Source: Spirosoma sp.
GTDB taxonomy: Bacteria; Bacteroidota; Bacteroidia; Cytophagales; Spirosomataceae
NCBI RefSeq assembly: GCF_026391055.1
Contig: NZ_JAPLET010000015.1
Span: forward strand, 1 to 64,000
Length of the DNA stretch: 64,000 nt
Direction of reading: 5' to 3'
Shown here: positions 9,417 through 18,257 of the stretch, piece after piece
Numbering within the stretch: the first letter of the stretch is position 1
Layout: every line of letters starts with the position of its first letter
The notes under the pieces: model-generated
What the model saw: only the letters and a program-made list of their open reading frames with translations
Told to the model about the DNA's origin: nothing
Database searches by the model: none
Position numbers and translations under genes: made by a program

Positions 9417-9857
9417 TTACTGGCTGACAGGTGTGAACTGAACAGTAACAATTTTCCAAACTCCTGCCTGTTTGGCACTCACGACCGAGAACGCAACGGT
9501 GCTGTCAAATCCTTGGCCATCTATACTGCCTTTGGCTTGCCAGATGCCCGTCATCACCGCGGCATCGTTGTTATACTGGCGGGTAACGGCGTCTGTGACA
9601 ACGCCGGTTTCGACAGTGAAAATGCCGCCAGCAATGTTCTGGATAAATAAATTACCATCGATCGATTGCCCGTCAAAACTAATTACGTCCAGATCGTCTG
9701 AGATAATAGTACCCAAAACTTTATCGTCTTCATCGAGCAAAGCCTTGAAAAAAGCGTTACCGATGGCCGTTGGGTCCTGAGCGGGAGTCACCTTTTGCTG
9801 TCCAAAGGCGATTGTAGGCAGTAAATAAAGAATAAGGAATAGAACGACGTTTTTCAT
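9417..9857 (-). CDS. Exported NTF2-like (SnoaL/DUF4440-type) protein
   Basis: 146 residues with a signal peptide (MKNVVLFLILYLLPTIAFGQ, cleavage near AFGQQ). The mature part has the cone-shaped NTF2 pattern: an N-terminal helix (AIGNAFFKALLDEDDKVLGT), then ISDDLDVISFDGQSIDG, and C-terminal strands (AAVMTGIWQAKGSIDGQG, GVWKIVTVQFTPV). It matches the general DUF4440/nuclear-transport-factor-2 fold used by small enzymes and binding proteins; no catalytic residues can be assigned. It sits between pbpC and the macroglobulin gene, all on one strand with gaps of about 68 and 88 bases, so it may be co-expressed with the cell-wall defence pair. Function unknown. Confidence 0.75.
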   Translation of the reverse strand: MKNVVLFLILYLLPTIAFGQQKVTPAQDPTAIGNAFFKALLDEDDKVLGTIISDDLDVISFDGQSIDGNLFIQNIAGGIFTVETGVVTDAVTRQYNNDAAVMTGIWQAKGSIDGQGFDSTVAFSVVSAKQAGVWKIVTVQFTPVSQ

Positions 9858-9925
9858 AATGAGTAAAGTTGAGTTTTCTGACCGGAAGCTGTGAATAAAT
9901 TTCGAGAGGGCAAAGTCATTACTTG

Positions 9926-12292
9926 TTATTCCGGTTTGATTAGGATTCGTATGTCATTGCTGCCACCTTTATCGTCGGCGCAGGAAATTTTTAACGCCCC
10001 CGGCCGGGGTTTGAAAAACACGGCTTCGGTTGGTTTAGCCCGCCGATATAGTTTGTCATTCAAATACCAGAATACCGTTTGCACGTCCGCAGAAGTTTGG
10101 CAACTAAGCTCCAGTTCAGCGGCTTGTTTGGGGTTGATGAAATACTCGCTACCGTCGTTCAGGCTTGTAATGCGCGGCCCCAGATGGTTACCGCCGGTGC
10201 GCTCAAATACCCGTTCGCAGGACGGGTTATGGGGGGGCGGGGGCTGAACCGGAATACGATGGCTTTGGTAAAACGCCATTACTTCCGGCGATACATTCGG
10301 GTAAGCACGTCGAACCGCGCCCGTATCCGGCAGGCAGTAGGCGCAGTAAGAAATTGTGCCCGCCGAATTGGTAAAGACGGCCTTTTGATGCTGGCAGCGT
10401 CTGTACCGCGAAACGCCCATGATGCAGTAGTCGGTTACGGGATTGCTACAGAACTCGCCCGGCACATCGCCCGTTTCGGGGCAGATCAGCCGGGTACTTA
10501 ATTTCGAGCGAGCATCCGGGGCCCTGAACCAGCCCAAGGATGAGTTGTAATCCAGTACGTTGAAAAGCTGGAATAGCAGCGGTGTGGCTGTATTGGCTCC
10601 GCTTAGCTCGGCCACGCCCACGCCCGAAAAATTACCCACCCACACGCCAATTGTGTACCGCTGGTTATACCCGATACTCCACGCATCCCGCCGACCATAG
10701 GATGTGCCTGTTTTCCAGGCGATTCGCGGCAGGTGATAACTATTATCGAAGTTGTTCGGCAAATCAGGACGAGTGATTTGCGTGAGCGTGTGAGTAACCA
10801 GGTAAGCAGCCTCGGGCGAGAGCAGGGAAGATGCCGGGGTGGTCCGGCGATCCGGTGGGGTGAATTCCAACTCCCTAACCATCCCGCCATTGGCCAGCCC
10901 GGTGTATAGCTTCGTCATTTCTTCCAGTGTAACACCACAGCCGCCCAGAATCATGGACAACCCTAACTCTTTTGCTTGTTTTTTGACGGTCGAGAAGCCC
11001 GCTTTCCGGAGCGTCGAGACGAGGGCTGGCGTACCGATTTCCTTTAGTAGCGCCACCGCCGGAATGTTGAGCGAATTAGCGAGGGCGAACTCGGCCGTAA
11101 CGGGGCCATTGAAACGCCGGTCGTAGTTATCGGGTTGGTAACCGCTGAAATTGGTTGGTACATCGGCTAGTTTCGTTTTCGGTGTGATTATGCCCGCATC
11201 GAAGGCCAGTCCGTACAAAATCGGCTTTAACGCGCTCCCCGGCGACCGTACCGCCTGAATGCCATCGACCTGCCCGCCATCAAGTGTATTCGTAAAATCG
11301 GCTGAACCAACATACGCCAGCACTTCCCAGGATGAGTTATCCACAATTAACACCGCTGCGTTGTGGATATCATACGCTCGAATGCGATTGGCGTACTGCT
11401 GCATCAGTCGTTCGGTGGTGGTTTGTATGGATGGATTTAGTGACGACTTAACGATGGGAGTGTTCGGGTTCTCTGATTTAAGCCGACGTGCGAGGTGCGG
11501 TGCCAACTGTGGAGCCTCCCGACGATAAGCGCTGAGGGGTTCGTTGAGGGCATCCGCAATGACGGTTTCGTCGAACAGGTGGCTCGTGCGGAAGCGGGTT
11601 AGCCAGCGGTTGCGCGCCTGAACAACCAGCGCATTATGAACCCCCAGCCGCAAACTCGACGGCCGATTCGGAATAATGGTCAGCGTGGTTAGCTCGGCCA
11701 GACTGAGCAAATCCGGTGATTTGCCAAAGTAAAGTAACGAGGCCGATTTCAGCCCTTCGATGTTGCCGCCGTAGGGAATCAGATTCAGATAAAGCTGGAG
11801 AATCTCTTCTTTAGATAAGTGCAGTTCCAGTTGTAGCGCCCGGAATAGCTCGATAAACTTGCTGGTGTAAGTCCGTTCACGAGGTTCGAGCAGGCGAATG
11901 GTTTGCATCGTGATGGTCGATGCTCCCGACGTTCGCCGACCGGTCAGCAAGTTTCGGCCAGCGGCCCGGAGCATGGCTATGGGATTGAAGCCGGGATGAT
12001 ACCAGAAGTATTTGTCTTCCTTGAACAGAATGGCGTCGCGCAGGGTAGGGGTAATCTCATCCAGCTCCGCGTACATTCGCCACTTATCATCGCGGCTCAG
12101 GAAGGCGTGCAGAATGGAGCCGTCGCGGGCAGTGATCAGGGTTGAATAGGGAACGCAGGTGTTGATGGGAAAAGAGAAATCGAGCCCAAAAAAAATCAAT
12201 ACCGCTGCGATAAACGTTTTTACGAGACGGTATCGCCACAACCGTTTGGCAATACCGCCAACGTTTCTGAATATTGACCCAGCCGTTAGCAT
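9926..12292 (-). CDS. pbpC: Penicillin-binding protein 1C (bifunctional glycosyltransferase/transpeptidase)
   Basis: 788 residues. One N-terminal membrane anchor (about 25-42) is followed by a GT51 glycosyltransferase domain with the catalytic Glu in FKEDKYFWYHPG (E92) and GASTITMQ (123-130). The transpeptidase domain has SALK (S353, K356), SLN (407-409) and KTGTS (527-531). The cysteine-rich C-terminus (RLICPETGDVPGEFC onwards) and the final beta domain (about 695-788) match the BiPBP_C extension of PBP1C. The enzyme polymerises and possibly cross-links peptidoglycan in the periplasm. Genomic linkage to an alpha-2-macroglobulin is a known arrangement, read as wall repair combined with protease trapping. 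All active-site motifs are intact. Confidence 0.94.
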   Translation of the reverse strand: MLTAGSIFRNVGGIAKRLWRYRLVKTFIAAVLIFFGLDFSFPINTCVPYSTLITARDGSILHAFLSRDDKWRMYAELDEITPTLRDAILFKEDKYFWYHPGFNPIAMLRAAGRNLLTGRRTSGASTITMQTIRLLEPRERTYTSKFIELFRALQLELHLSKEEILQLYLNLIPYGGNIEGLKSASLLYFGKSPDLLSLAELTTLTIIPNRPSSLRLGVHNALVVQARNRWLTRFRTSHLFDETVIADALNEPLSAYRREAPQLAPHLARRLKSENPNTPIVKSSLNPSIQTTTERLMQQYANRIRAYDIHNAAVLIVDNSSWEVLAYVGSADFTNTLDGGQVDGIQAVRSPGSALKPILYGLAFDAGIITPKTKLADVPTNFSGYQPDNYDRRFNGPVTAEFALANSLNIPAVALLKEIGTPALVSTLRKAGFSTVKKQAKELGLSMILGGCGVTLEEMTKLYTGLANGGMVRELEFTPPDRRTTPASSLLSPEAAYLVTHTLTQITRPDLPNNFDNSYHLPRIAWKTGTSYGRRDAWSIGYNQRYTIGVWVGNFSGVGVAELSGANTATPLLFQLFNVLDYNSSLGWFRAPDARSKLSTRLICPETGDVPGEFCSNPVTDYCIMGVSRYRRCQHQKAVFTNSAGTISYCAYCLPDTGAVRRAYPNVSPEVMAFYQSHRIPVQPPPPHNPSCERVFERTGGNHLGPRITSLNDGSEYFINPKQAAELELSCQTSADVQTVFWYLNDKLYRRAKPTEAVFFKPRPGALKISCADDKGGSNDIRILIKPE

Positions 12293-12381
12293 GTTTTTTC
12301 GTGCTTATGCGGTCCGAAAAGAACCGTTTGTCGGTGTAAAAATGAGCTAAATCCCTTAATCAACGAAATCGCAGGTAGCCA

Positions 12382-13776
12382 ATGACCATCCAATTTTTCG
12401 GTGCCGCCCGGACAGTAACCGGCAGCAAACACCTCATTACCACCATCGGAGGAAAACAGATTCTGCTCGACTGCGGACTCTTTCAGGGAATTAATACAGA
12501 CGAGCTGAACCAGCAGTTTGGGTTCGATCCGGCCCAGGTCGATTACATGGTTCTCTCTCACGCCCATATCGACCATACAGGCTTAATTCCCCGGCTGGTG
12601 CGGCAAGGGTTCAGCGGACCCATTTATACGACATCGGCCACCATTGATCTGTGCGAAGTCATGCTGATGGATAGTGCCCGTATTCAGGATCGAGACCTCG
12701 AACGGGTCAATAAACGACGTACCCGACGGGGTGAGCCCGAACTGGAGGTGCTGTACGACGAAAAAGATGTTGAGCAGGCGCTCGGCCATATGCAGGCTGT
12801 CGAGTACAACAAGCCATTCGTTATCTGCGACGAAGTAACGGGCTTGTTGACGGACGCGGGCCATCTGCTCGGCAGCGCGTCTATTAGCCTGACAATTCGG
12901 GAAGATACCGTCGAAAAACACCTGTTCTTTAGCGGAGACATCGGCCGCCCTGACGACAAAATTCTGCGGTCGCCCCAACCTTTTCCGCAGGCCGACTACA
13001 TCATATGCGAATCGACCTACGGCGACCGGCTTCACGAAGCAGAGCCCGATATGAAGGCGCATTTGCTGCAAATTGTGCAGGAGACCTGCATTGAGGGTCA
13101 GGGCAAACTTATTATCCCGGCTTTTGCCGTTGACCGCACGCAGGAAATTATCTACGCGCTCGACCAGCTTTCGAGCGAAGGACGGTTACCTCGTCTGCCC
13201 GTTTATATCGACAGTCCTATGTCGGTGAAAGCGACCGATGTAATGCGCGATCATGAGGAAGATTTCAACCCGGACATTCTATCGTACATCAAAAAAGACG
13301 GTGATGCGTTTCAGTTTCCCAACCTGCATTACATAACCGATGTCGAAGACTCGAAAGCCATCAACGACAGCAAAGAGCCGTGTATCATTATTGCGCCATC
13401 GGGTATGGCCGAAGCCGGACGTATCAAACACCACATCAAGAACAATATCACCAAACCCAACACGACCATACTGATGGTTGGCTATGCATCGCCATCCAGC
13501 CTGGGCGGGGCACTCAAACGGGGCGACAAAGAAGTAACTATTTTTGGCGAGCGGTTTCCCGTTCTGGCTAAAGTAGCCATTATGGATTCGTTTTCGGCGC
13601 ACGCCGATTATCGGGAAATGCTTCAGGTGTTGAGCTGCCAAGATGCCTCGCGGGTTAAAGCCCTGTTTCTGGTTCATGGTGAGTACGACAAGCAGCTGAT
13701 CTGGAAAGAACACTTAACCAAAGCCGGTTTTCAGCATATAGACATTCCCGACATGCGGCAGAAGGTAACACTCTGA
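12382..13776 (+). CDS. MBL-fold / beta-CASP RNA-processing exonuclease-like protein
   Basis: 464 residues. The metallo-beta-lactamase motif HAHIDH (H60, H62, D64, H65) is followed by DAGHLLGSASI (motif 3), the beta-CASP insert (PAFAVDRTQEIIYAL, PVYIDSPMSVKATDV, IIAPSGMAEAGRIKHH) and a C-terminal RMMBL domain (AIMDSFSAHADYREML, FLVHGEYDK). This is the CPSF73-like family of single-strand RNA nucleases. The chain is cytoplasmic, with no signal. It is divergent from pbpC with 89 bases between, and a strong terminator follows. Whether it matures or degrades RNA in this phylum is not known from sequence. Confidence 0.9.
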   Translation: MTIQFFGAARTVTGSKHLITTIGGKQILLDCGLFQGINTDELNQQFGFDPAQVDYMVLSHAHIDHTGLIPRLVRQGFSGPIYTTSATIDLCEVMLMDSARIQDRDLERVNKRRTRRGEPELEVLYDEKDVEQALGHMQAVEYNKPFVICDEVTGLLTDAGHLLGSASISLTIREDTVEKHLFFSGDIGRPDDKILRSPQPFPQADYIICESTYGDRLHEAEPDMKAHLLQIVQETCIEGQGKLIIPAFAVDRTQEIIYALDQLSSEGRLPRLPVYIDSPMSVKATDVMRDHEEDFNPDILSYIKKDGDAFQFPNLHYITDVEDSKAINDSKEPCIIIAPSGMAEAGRIKHHIKNNITKPNTTILMVGYASPSSLGGALKRGDKEVTIFGERFPVLAKVAIMDSFSAHADYREMLQVLSCQDASRVKALFLVHGEYDKQLIWKEHLTKAGFQHIDIPDMRQKVTL

Positions 13777-13791
13777 TAAGCATGTATAAAA

Positions 13792-13830
13792 CACAAAATC
13801 CCCCGGCCTTGTCAGCCGGGGGATTTTGTG
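13792..13830. terminator. Strong bidirectional terminator
   Basis: A perfect 16-bp stem (CACAAAATCCCCCGGC and its complement) with a 7-base loop lies between the convergent nuclease gene and the small minus-strand gene at 13853. It has A and T tracts on opposite arms, so it can serve both strands. Confidence 0.85.
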
Positions 13831-13852
13831 TCGAAGAAAACGGCTACCCTTG

Positions 13853-14056
13853 TCAGGTAAACCGTACCCGGGCAAAACGACGATTTAAAACAGCACGATA
13901 CATTTTACCAAACTGGACATAACACCAGCGTTTAAGTTGCTTCAATTCTTTGGGGATGAGCATTTTTATGGCTTTCGCCAGCTCTTTCTCAAAAAGACCT
14001 TTATCAAAACTCACCTTCTGAAGGATCGTCTTGATATACTCAAGCATAGAGAGCAT
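13853..14056 (-). CDS. Small conserved-looking hypothetical protein
   Basis: 67 residues, MLSMLEYIKTILQKVSFDKG then a basic helical C-terminus (ELKQLKRWCYVQFGKMYRAV). No signal peptide or membrane span is present. Composition and codon pattern look coding, and it is bounded by a terminator on its 3-prime side and by a non-coding gap on the other. The start may be the first ATG (14056) or the second (14047, MLEYIKT). A cytoplasmic, helical, basic protein of unknown function; similar short proteins seem familiar from other Cytophagales, but I cannot name a family. Confidence 0.6.
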   Translation of the reverse strand: MLSMLEYIKTILQKVSFDKGLFEKELAKAIKMLIPKELKQLKRWCYVQFGKMYRAVLNRRFARVRFT

Positions 14057-14181
14057 AGGTTTAACATTTTTTTCGTTTAAAGAAGCTCAAGGGTATTAGA
14101 AGAGGATAGATGGTTCGTTAGTAACTTTGATCCCTCAACTCGTAACGGCTTACCTCATACATTTGTTGTTCAAAAATAAGA

Positions 14182-15633
14182 ATGTTCTTTGCAATATTCC
14201 GAAATTTTCTTGTATTATTTTATTGTGTAGTCTTCTGTGGATTTGCACAATCTATTGATAATGTTGCCTCTATTGAACTAGGCGAAACTAATTTTCCGAT
14301 TGAACGGACCTTTACTATTTCGCTCATCATCCCAAACAGCGAAACCCGTGCCACAATCGCCTTTCCAGATATACCGGGCTTTATAAAAAGGGGTACCTCC
14401 ACCAGCGTAACACCGCTGGAAATAAACGGTAAATCAGTTACCAGTCAAGTAATTACGCAGAATTATAAGGCACGTGCTCCCGGCCGTTTCCGGCTGGTAC
14501 CCTTCTCGGTCGTCGTAAACGGTGAGACTATTCACTCCGAAGGGGCTATGCTTACCGTATTGCCAACACCGGGCCTTACTGCGCCTGCCACCACCACAGT
14601 AACTACGGTCGACATAGCACCCGCCGGGGCGGCATTCCTGTCCGTTCGTGCGTCGAAACCGTCAATTTATGCAGGCGATGGCGTGGCCCTGACTTTATCA
14701 TTTTTCGTAGCTGACAACTATCCCTACGAACTCAGTTTTCAGGCACTTGACAAGCAGCTTCAGGGCATCACCCGGAAAATTCGCCCGGCCAATTCCTGGG
14801 AGGAAAATCTGCCCATTAATGACCTGAAACCGATTGCTGTTGTCATCAACAAGAAGAAGTTTCGGGAATACCGGCTCTTCCAGTCCGTCTTTTTTCCATT
14901 GTCGAGTCAAACCATGCGGTTACCCGCTGTGTCGCTTCAACTGAGTCGTCGGCCGGTTGTTGGCCCTCCCGCGTTGCAGCCCGAGCAAGCTGTATTTACC
15001 AGTCAGCCGCTTACGGTAGGCGTTCGGCCGTTGCCTGTCCATCCACTGCGGGGCCGTGTAGCTGTGGGTGCCTTTCAACTGGAAGAAGGTCTGGAGAAAA
15101 AACGTGTTTTGGTGGGGAAGAGTGTACGGTATACATTTTCCATCACTGGGCGAGGAAATATCGCGACCCTGCCGGGGCCGTCAATACAAAATGGAGGTAG
15201 GGAAATAGCTATATTCCCACCCGAAGAACGACACACGATCAACCACGCTGGCGATGAAATAAAGGGGCGCAAAACGTTTACCTATTTCATTGTCCCTCAT
15301 CAAAATGGGACCGTTTCGTTGGCAAATCACTTTCAATGGATTTACTTCGACCCGCAAAGAGCCCGCTATGATACCCTCAGGCCCCGATTGGCGCTTGAGG
15401 CTGGTGGTACCGAGGAGGCTGTAACCAGCGCCGTTAACATGCCGAACGGAGAAGCGCTTGCCAATGGCGAGGTTATTCCGGGTGCCCCGGTTGGCAAATC
15501 GCTGTATACGGGTATCGAGTTGATGGACAGTACACAACAGCCGGTTAGTGTGTCTGTCTTGATCCGGTCTGTTGCTAACGTATTAATTATATTGATGTTA
15601 GTGGGGATGGTGTTTGTGTTGATTAAGCGATAG
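14182..15633 (+). CDS. BatD family protein
   Basis: 483 residues: a signal peptide (to about residue 22, FCGFAQS), tandem beta-sandwich domains, and a C-terminal membrane helix (about 460-481, LIRSVANVLIILMLVGMVFV). Features typical of BatD are the start of the mature chain (VASIELGETNFPIERTFTIS), KARAPGRFRLVPFSVVVNGE and VRASKPSIYAGDGVALTLSF. BatD is one of the Bat (Bacteroides aerotolerance) proteins, usually encoded with von Willebrand domain proteins BatA/BatB and a MoxR ATPase. None of these lies in this stretch, so this is a stand-alone copy. Upstream is an AT-rich gap; chorismate synthase follows after 95 bases. Confidence 0.82.
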   Translation: MFFAIFRNFLVLFYCVVFCGFAQSIDNVASIELGETNFPIERTFTISLIIPNSETRATIAFPDIPGFIKRGTSTSVTPLEINGKSVTSQVITQNYKARAPGRFRLVPFSVVVNGETIHSEGAMLTVLPTPGLTAPATTTVTTVDIAPAGAAFLSVRASKPSIYAGDGVALTLSFFVADNYPYELSFQALDKQLQGITRKIRPANSWEENLPINDLKPIAVVINKKKFREYRLFQSVFFPLSSQTMRLPAVSLQLSRRPVVGPPALQPEQAVFTSQPLTVGVRPLPVHPLRGRVAVGAFQLEEGLEKKRVLVGKSVRYTFSITGRGNIATLPGPSIQNGGREIAIFPPEERHTINHAGDEIKGRKTFTYFIVPHQNGTVSLANHFQWIYFDPQRARYDTLRPRLALEAGGTEEAVTSAVNMPNGEALANGEVIPGAPVGKSLYTGIELMDSTQQPVSVSVLIRSVANVLIILMLVGMVFVLIKR

Positions 15634-15728
15634 CAGAAAATAAAGAAGGATAGGTCCAAAGATGGTGTTTCCGGAAGGTCAGCATCTTGAGTTAATTAAA
15701 ATCGGGGGCACATTCCCCAGTCAGCAGC

Positions 15729-16808
15729 ATGAGTAGTACATACGGAGTTCAGTTTAAGATTTCTACATTCGGTGAGTCGCACGGGCCAGCCATTGGCGTT
15801 GTGATTGATGGCTGTCCGGCGGGATTACCGTTCGATACCGATTTTATTCAGCACGAACTAGATCGGCGTAAGCCCGGACAGTCGCGCATTACGACCCAAC
15901 GGCGCGAGGCCGATGAATTTGAGGTGCTGTCTGGTGTGTTTGACGGGCATACGCAGGGAACACCCATTGCGATGGTTATCCGCAACACCGACCAGCGCAG
16001 TAAAGATTACGGCCATATTTCCGAACAGTTTCGTCCGTCGCACGCCGATTACACTTACCAGGCCAAATACGGTACCCGCGATTATCGGGGTGGCGGCCGG
16101 TCGTCGGCGCGGGAAACGGCAGCCCGGGTGGCGGCTGGTGCCGTTGCCAAGCTGCTCCTCGCCCGGCAGGGCGTCCGGATTCAAGCATACGTTTCGCAGG
16201 TCGGTACCCTTAAACTTGAGAAAAGTTATACAGAATTAAATCTAACACTTGCCGAAGAAAACGCCGTTCGCTGCCCCGACCCCGAAACGGCCGAGCAGAT
16301 GTTTCAGTACATTGACGACATCCGGAAGCAGGGTGATTCTGTTGGCGGCATTGTCGACTGTGTCATTACGGGCGCACCGGCTGGCTGGGGCGAACCCGTT
16401 TTCGATAAACTCCATGCTGAACTGGGTAAAGCGATGCTCAGTATCAATGCAGTAAAGGGCTTTGAATACGGCAGCGGATTCGCCGGTGTTGCCCTGCGCG
16501 GTTCCCAGCATAACGATGAGTTCTACACCGATGAGTTGGGGCGGGTGCGTACCAAAACCAACCAGTCGGGCGGTATTCAGGGCGGCATCAGCAACGGCGA
16601 GGACATCTATTTTCGAACCGCTTTCAAGCCCGTTGCCACTATTATGCAGGACCAGGACAGCGTGGATGTGAACGGCCAGCCGGTAACGGTGTCGGGCAAG
16701 GGGCGGCACGATCCCTGCGTGGTTCCCCGCGCCGTTCCCATCGTAGAAGCGATGGCCGCGCTGGTACTAGCCGACATGTATCTGCGTGGTAAAGTGGCCC
16801 AGGTATAA
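15729..16808 (+). CDS. aroC: Chorismate synthase
   Basis: 359 residues, full length for the enzyme. It converts 5-enolpyruvylshikimate 3-phosphate to chorismate, the last step of the shikimate pathway, with reduced FMN. Signature segments: [19 protein letters not shown] (14-32), [20 protein letters not shown]-type region with [18 protein letters not shown], a substrate-loop [11 protein letters not shown], and the end motif [20 protein letters not shown]. The His, Arg and Asp positions that contact FMN and substrate are all present. It has no other aro gene beside it, so it appears to be a solitary housekeeping gene. Confidence 0.97.
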   Translation: MSSTYGVQFKISTFGESHGPAIGVVIDGCPAGLPFDTDFIQHELDRRKPGQSRITTQRREADEFEVLSGVFDGHTQGTPIAMVIRNTDQRSKDYGHISEQFRPSHADYTYQAKYGTRDYRGGGRSSARETAARVAAGAVAKLLLARQGVRIQAYVSQVGTLKLEKSYTELNLTLAEENAVRCPDPETAEQMFQYIDDIRKQGDSVGGIVDCVITGAPAGWGEPVFDKLHAELGKAMLSINAVKGFEYGSGFAGVALRGSQHNDEFYTDELGRVRTKTNQSGGIQGGISNGEDIYFRTAFKPVATIMQDQDSVDVNGQPVTVSGKGRHDPCVVPRAVPIVEAMAALVLADMYLRGKVAQV

Positions 16809-16890
16809 GTGAAGACGTTTGTTCGGCGGCACCCATAGTGCCCGACTTTCAGTTTGTTATTCGGGATTTGTTCCAGTCTTAAGGAAACTG

Positions 16891-16922
16891 GCCCGCTGGT
16901 GTGATCAACATCATCAGCGGGC
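16891..16922. terminator. Hairpin between aroC and the GldL-like gene
   Basis: The arms GCCCGCTGGTG and CATCAGCGGGC pair over 11 bp with one mismatch. It overlaps the stop codon of the minus-strand gene and is 82 bases past aroC. It may terminate aroC transcripts. The T-tract is weak. Confidence 0.5.
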
Positions 16923-17125
16923 TACTTCTTCCTGAAAACCGCCTGCATGATGGCGAATCCCAGAAAAGCAAACCCAATGGCCTGCCCCGAAATGCCAATT
17001 GTCAGTAAAGTGCCGGTGGAGGCCCACTGATGACTTTTTCCATAAGCGCCCAGTAACGTCAGAGCCAGGCCCGATAGCCAGAATCCAGCCGCCAGCAGGA
17101 TGTATTTATTTTTTATAGTAACCAC
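16922..17125 (-). CDS. Small two-span membrane protein, resembles the N-terminus of GldL
   Basis: 67 residues with a GTG start (no in-frame ATG near). Two hydrophobic segments (about 8-27 and 37-62) are joined by a short polar loop (AYGKSHQWASTGTLLTIG). The pattern GLALTLLGAYGKSHQWASTG resembles the first two helices of GldL, the inner-membrane motor subunit of type IX secretion and gliding, but the large cytoplasmic part of GldL is missing. In this phylum such short GldL-like proteins occur on their own. Whether it touches the motor is unknown. It is divergent from apbE with 39 bases between starts. Confidence 0.6.
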   Translation of the reverse strand: MVTIKNKYILLAAGFWLSGLALTLLGAYGKSHQWASTGTLLTIGISGQAIGFAFLGFAIMQAVFRKK

Positions 17126-17164
17126 GGGTGAATTGGTTAAATCAGACTGCCCCGCAAAAATACG

Positions 17165-18175
17165 TTGAATACGCGTTTATCTTTCTGCTTTCTACTCGGT
17201 ATAATCCTGGTAGCCTTTCTTCAGCCATCCTGTGCAGTTGCTCAACCGGGTACGGCTCGCTTTGTCTTTCGACGAGGCCTGATGGGCACTCAGTTCAACG
17301 TCATCTTCTACGCCCCCGACAGCCTGACCGCGCAACGGGCCAACGCGGCCGTTTCGGCCCGGATGGATTCGCTGAACCAGATAATGAGTGATTACATGGA
17401 CGGCTCCGAAATAAACCAACTGTCTGCAACGGCGGGGTCTGGACAATGGGTGCCTGCATCGGCAGATCTGTTCAATGTATTAAAGAAGGCGCAGGCAATT
17501 GCCCGGCTTTCTAATGGCCGCTTCGATCCAACCGTTGGGCCATTATCACTACTCTGGCGTCGGGCCGTTCGGCGGAAGGAGTTTCCGACGGATAAAGAAC
17601 GGCGTCGGGCCAGACGGGCCGTCGGTTATAAGCTTATGGAACTGGATAGTACAACGCGCTCTGTACGATTACGCCGTAAAGGAATGCGACTTGATGTGGG
17701 CGGAATAGGCCAGGGGTTTGCCGTTGACGAAGCGCTGGCGGTCTTTCATCGGTTCGGAATTCAGTCGTCGCTGGTCGATATTGGTGGCGATATCCTGGCC
17801 GATGAGTCACCGCCCGATAAGCCTGGGTGGCGCGTTGACATAGGCTCGGGTAAAGCCGGGGATGCCGACACTACCACGATTCTACTCAAAAACGCAGCTA
17901 TTACTACTTCCGGCGACACCTACCGTTATCTGGAACACAACGGCCGACGTTACTCGCACATTATGGACCCCCGCTCGGGCCTGGGCCTACGGCATTTTGT
18001 TCGGGCTACAGTTTGGGCACCGGACGGCTATCAAGCCGACGCATTGACCAAAGTATTCAGTGTAGCGGGTCTTCAAAAAAGCCGCCGACTGCTGAGCCGC
18101 TTTCCGGGCGTGAAACTGCTCATTCTGGAAAATAAGAAGGGAAAGATGCATGCCTGGCAGTCGGCCCCGTTTTAA
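17165..18175 (+). CDS. apbE: FAD:protein FMN transferase (ApbE)
   Basis: 336 residues from a TTG start, chosen because it gives a complete signal peptide (MNTRLSFCFLLGIILVAFLQ, likely cut near AVAQ); the next in-frame ATG (residue 40) would remove it. Motifs: RRGLMGTQFNVIFYAPD, MDSLNQIMSDYMDGSEINQL, GRFDPTVGPL, LDVGGIGQGFAVDEAL, SSLVDIGGDILA, and HIMDPRSG near the C-terminus. The enzyme transfers FMN from FAD to Thr of exported flavoproteins such as NqrC and RnfG, outside the cytoplasmic membrane. The usual GGIAKGYAVD motif is GGIGQGFAVD here, a mild variant. No flavoprotein partner gene is adjacent. Confidence 0.92.
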   Translation: MNTRLSFCFLLGIILVAFLQPSCAVAQPGTARFVFRRGLMGTQFNVIFYAPDSLTAQRANAAVSARMDSLNQIMSDYMDGSEINQLSATAGSGQWVPASADLFNVLKKAQAIARLSNGRFDPTVGPLSLLWRRAVRRKEFPTDKERRRARRAVGYKLMELDSTTRSVRLRRKGMRLDVGGIGQGFAVDEALAVFHRFGIQSSLVDIGGDILADESPPDKPGWRVDIGSGKAGDADTTTILLKNAAITTSGDTYRYLEHNGRRYSHIMDPRSGLGLRHFVRATVWAPDGYQADALTKVFSVAGLQKSRRLLSRFPGVKLLILENKKGKMHAWQSAPF

Positions 18176-18254
18176 TTAAACACAGAGGCACGGAGCACAC
18201 AGAGCGTTAATCATGTTAAAACTTTGTGTGCTCCGTGCTTCTGTGTTTAATTAA
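18172..18254. repeat. Long inverted repeat (CACAGAGGCACGGAG type)
   Basis: Arms of about 33 bases, TTAATTAAACACAGAGGCAC outward-facing at 18172 and its near-perfect complement ending at 18254, differ at only a few positions. The loop is about 15 bases. The arms overlap the apbE stop and end 3 bases before the stop of the convergent acyltransferase gene. It could act as a bidirectional terminator. Its repeat-like sequence also suggests a dispersed intergenic palindromic family. Confidence 0.7.
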
Positions 18255-18257
18255 GTT

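Noticed and set aside
9329-9478. N-terminal extension of the macroglobulin gene
   Set aside because: It overlaps the NTF2-like gene, has no signal peptide, and the ATG at 9328 starts a good one.
17128-17391. 87-codon plus-strand frame starting ATG before apbE
   Set aside because: It overlaps apbE in another frame. The apbE frame has signal peptide and family motifs.
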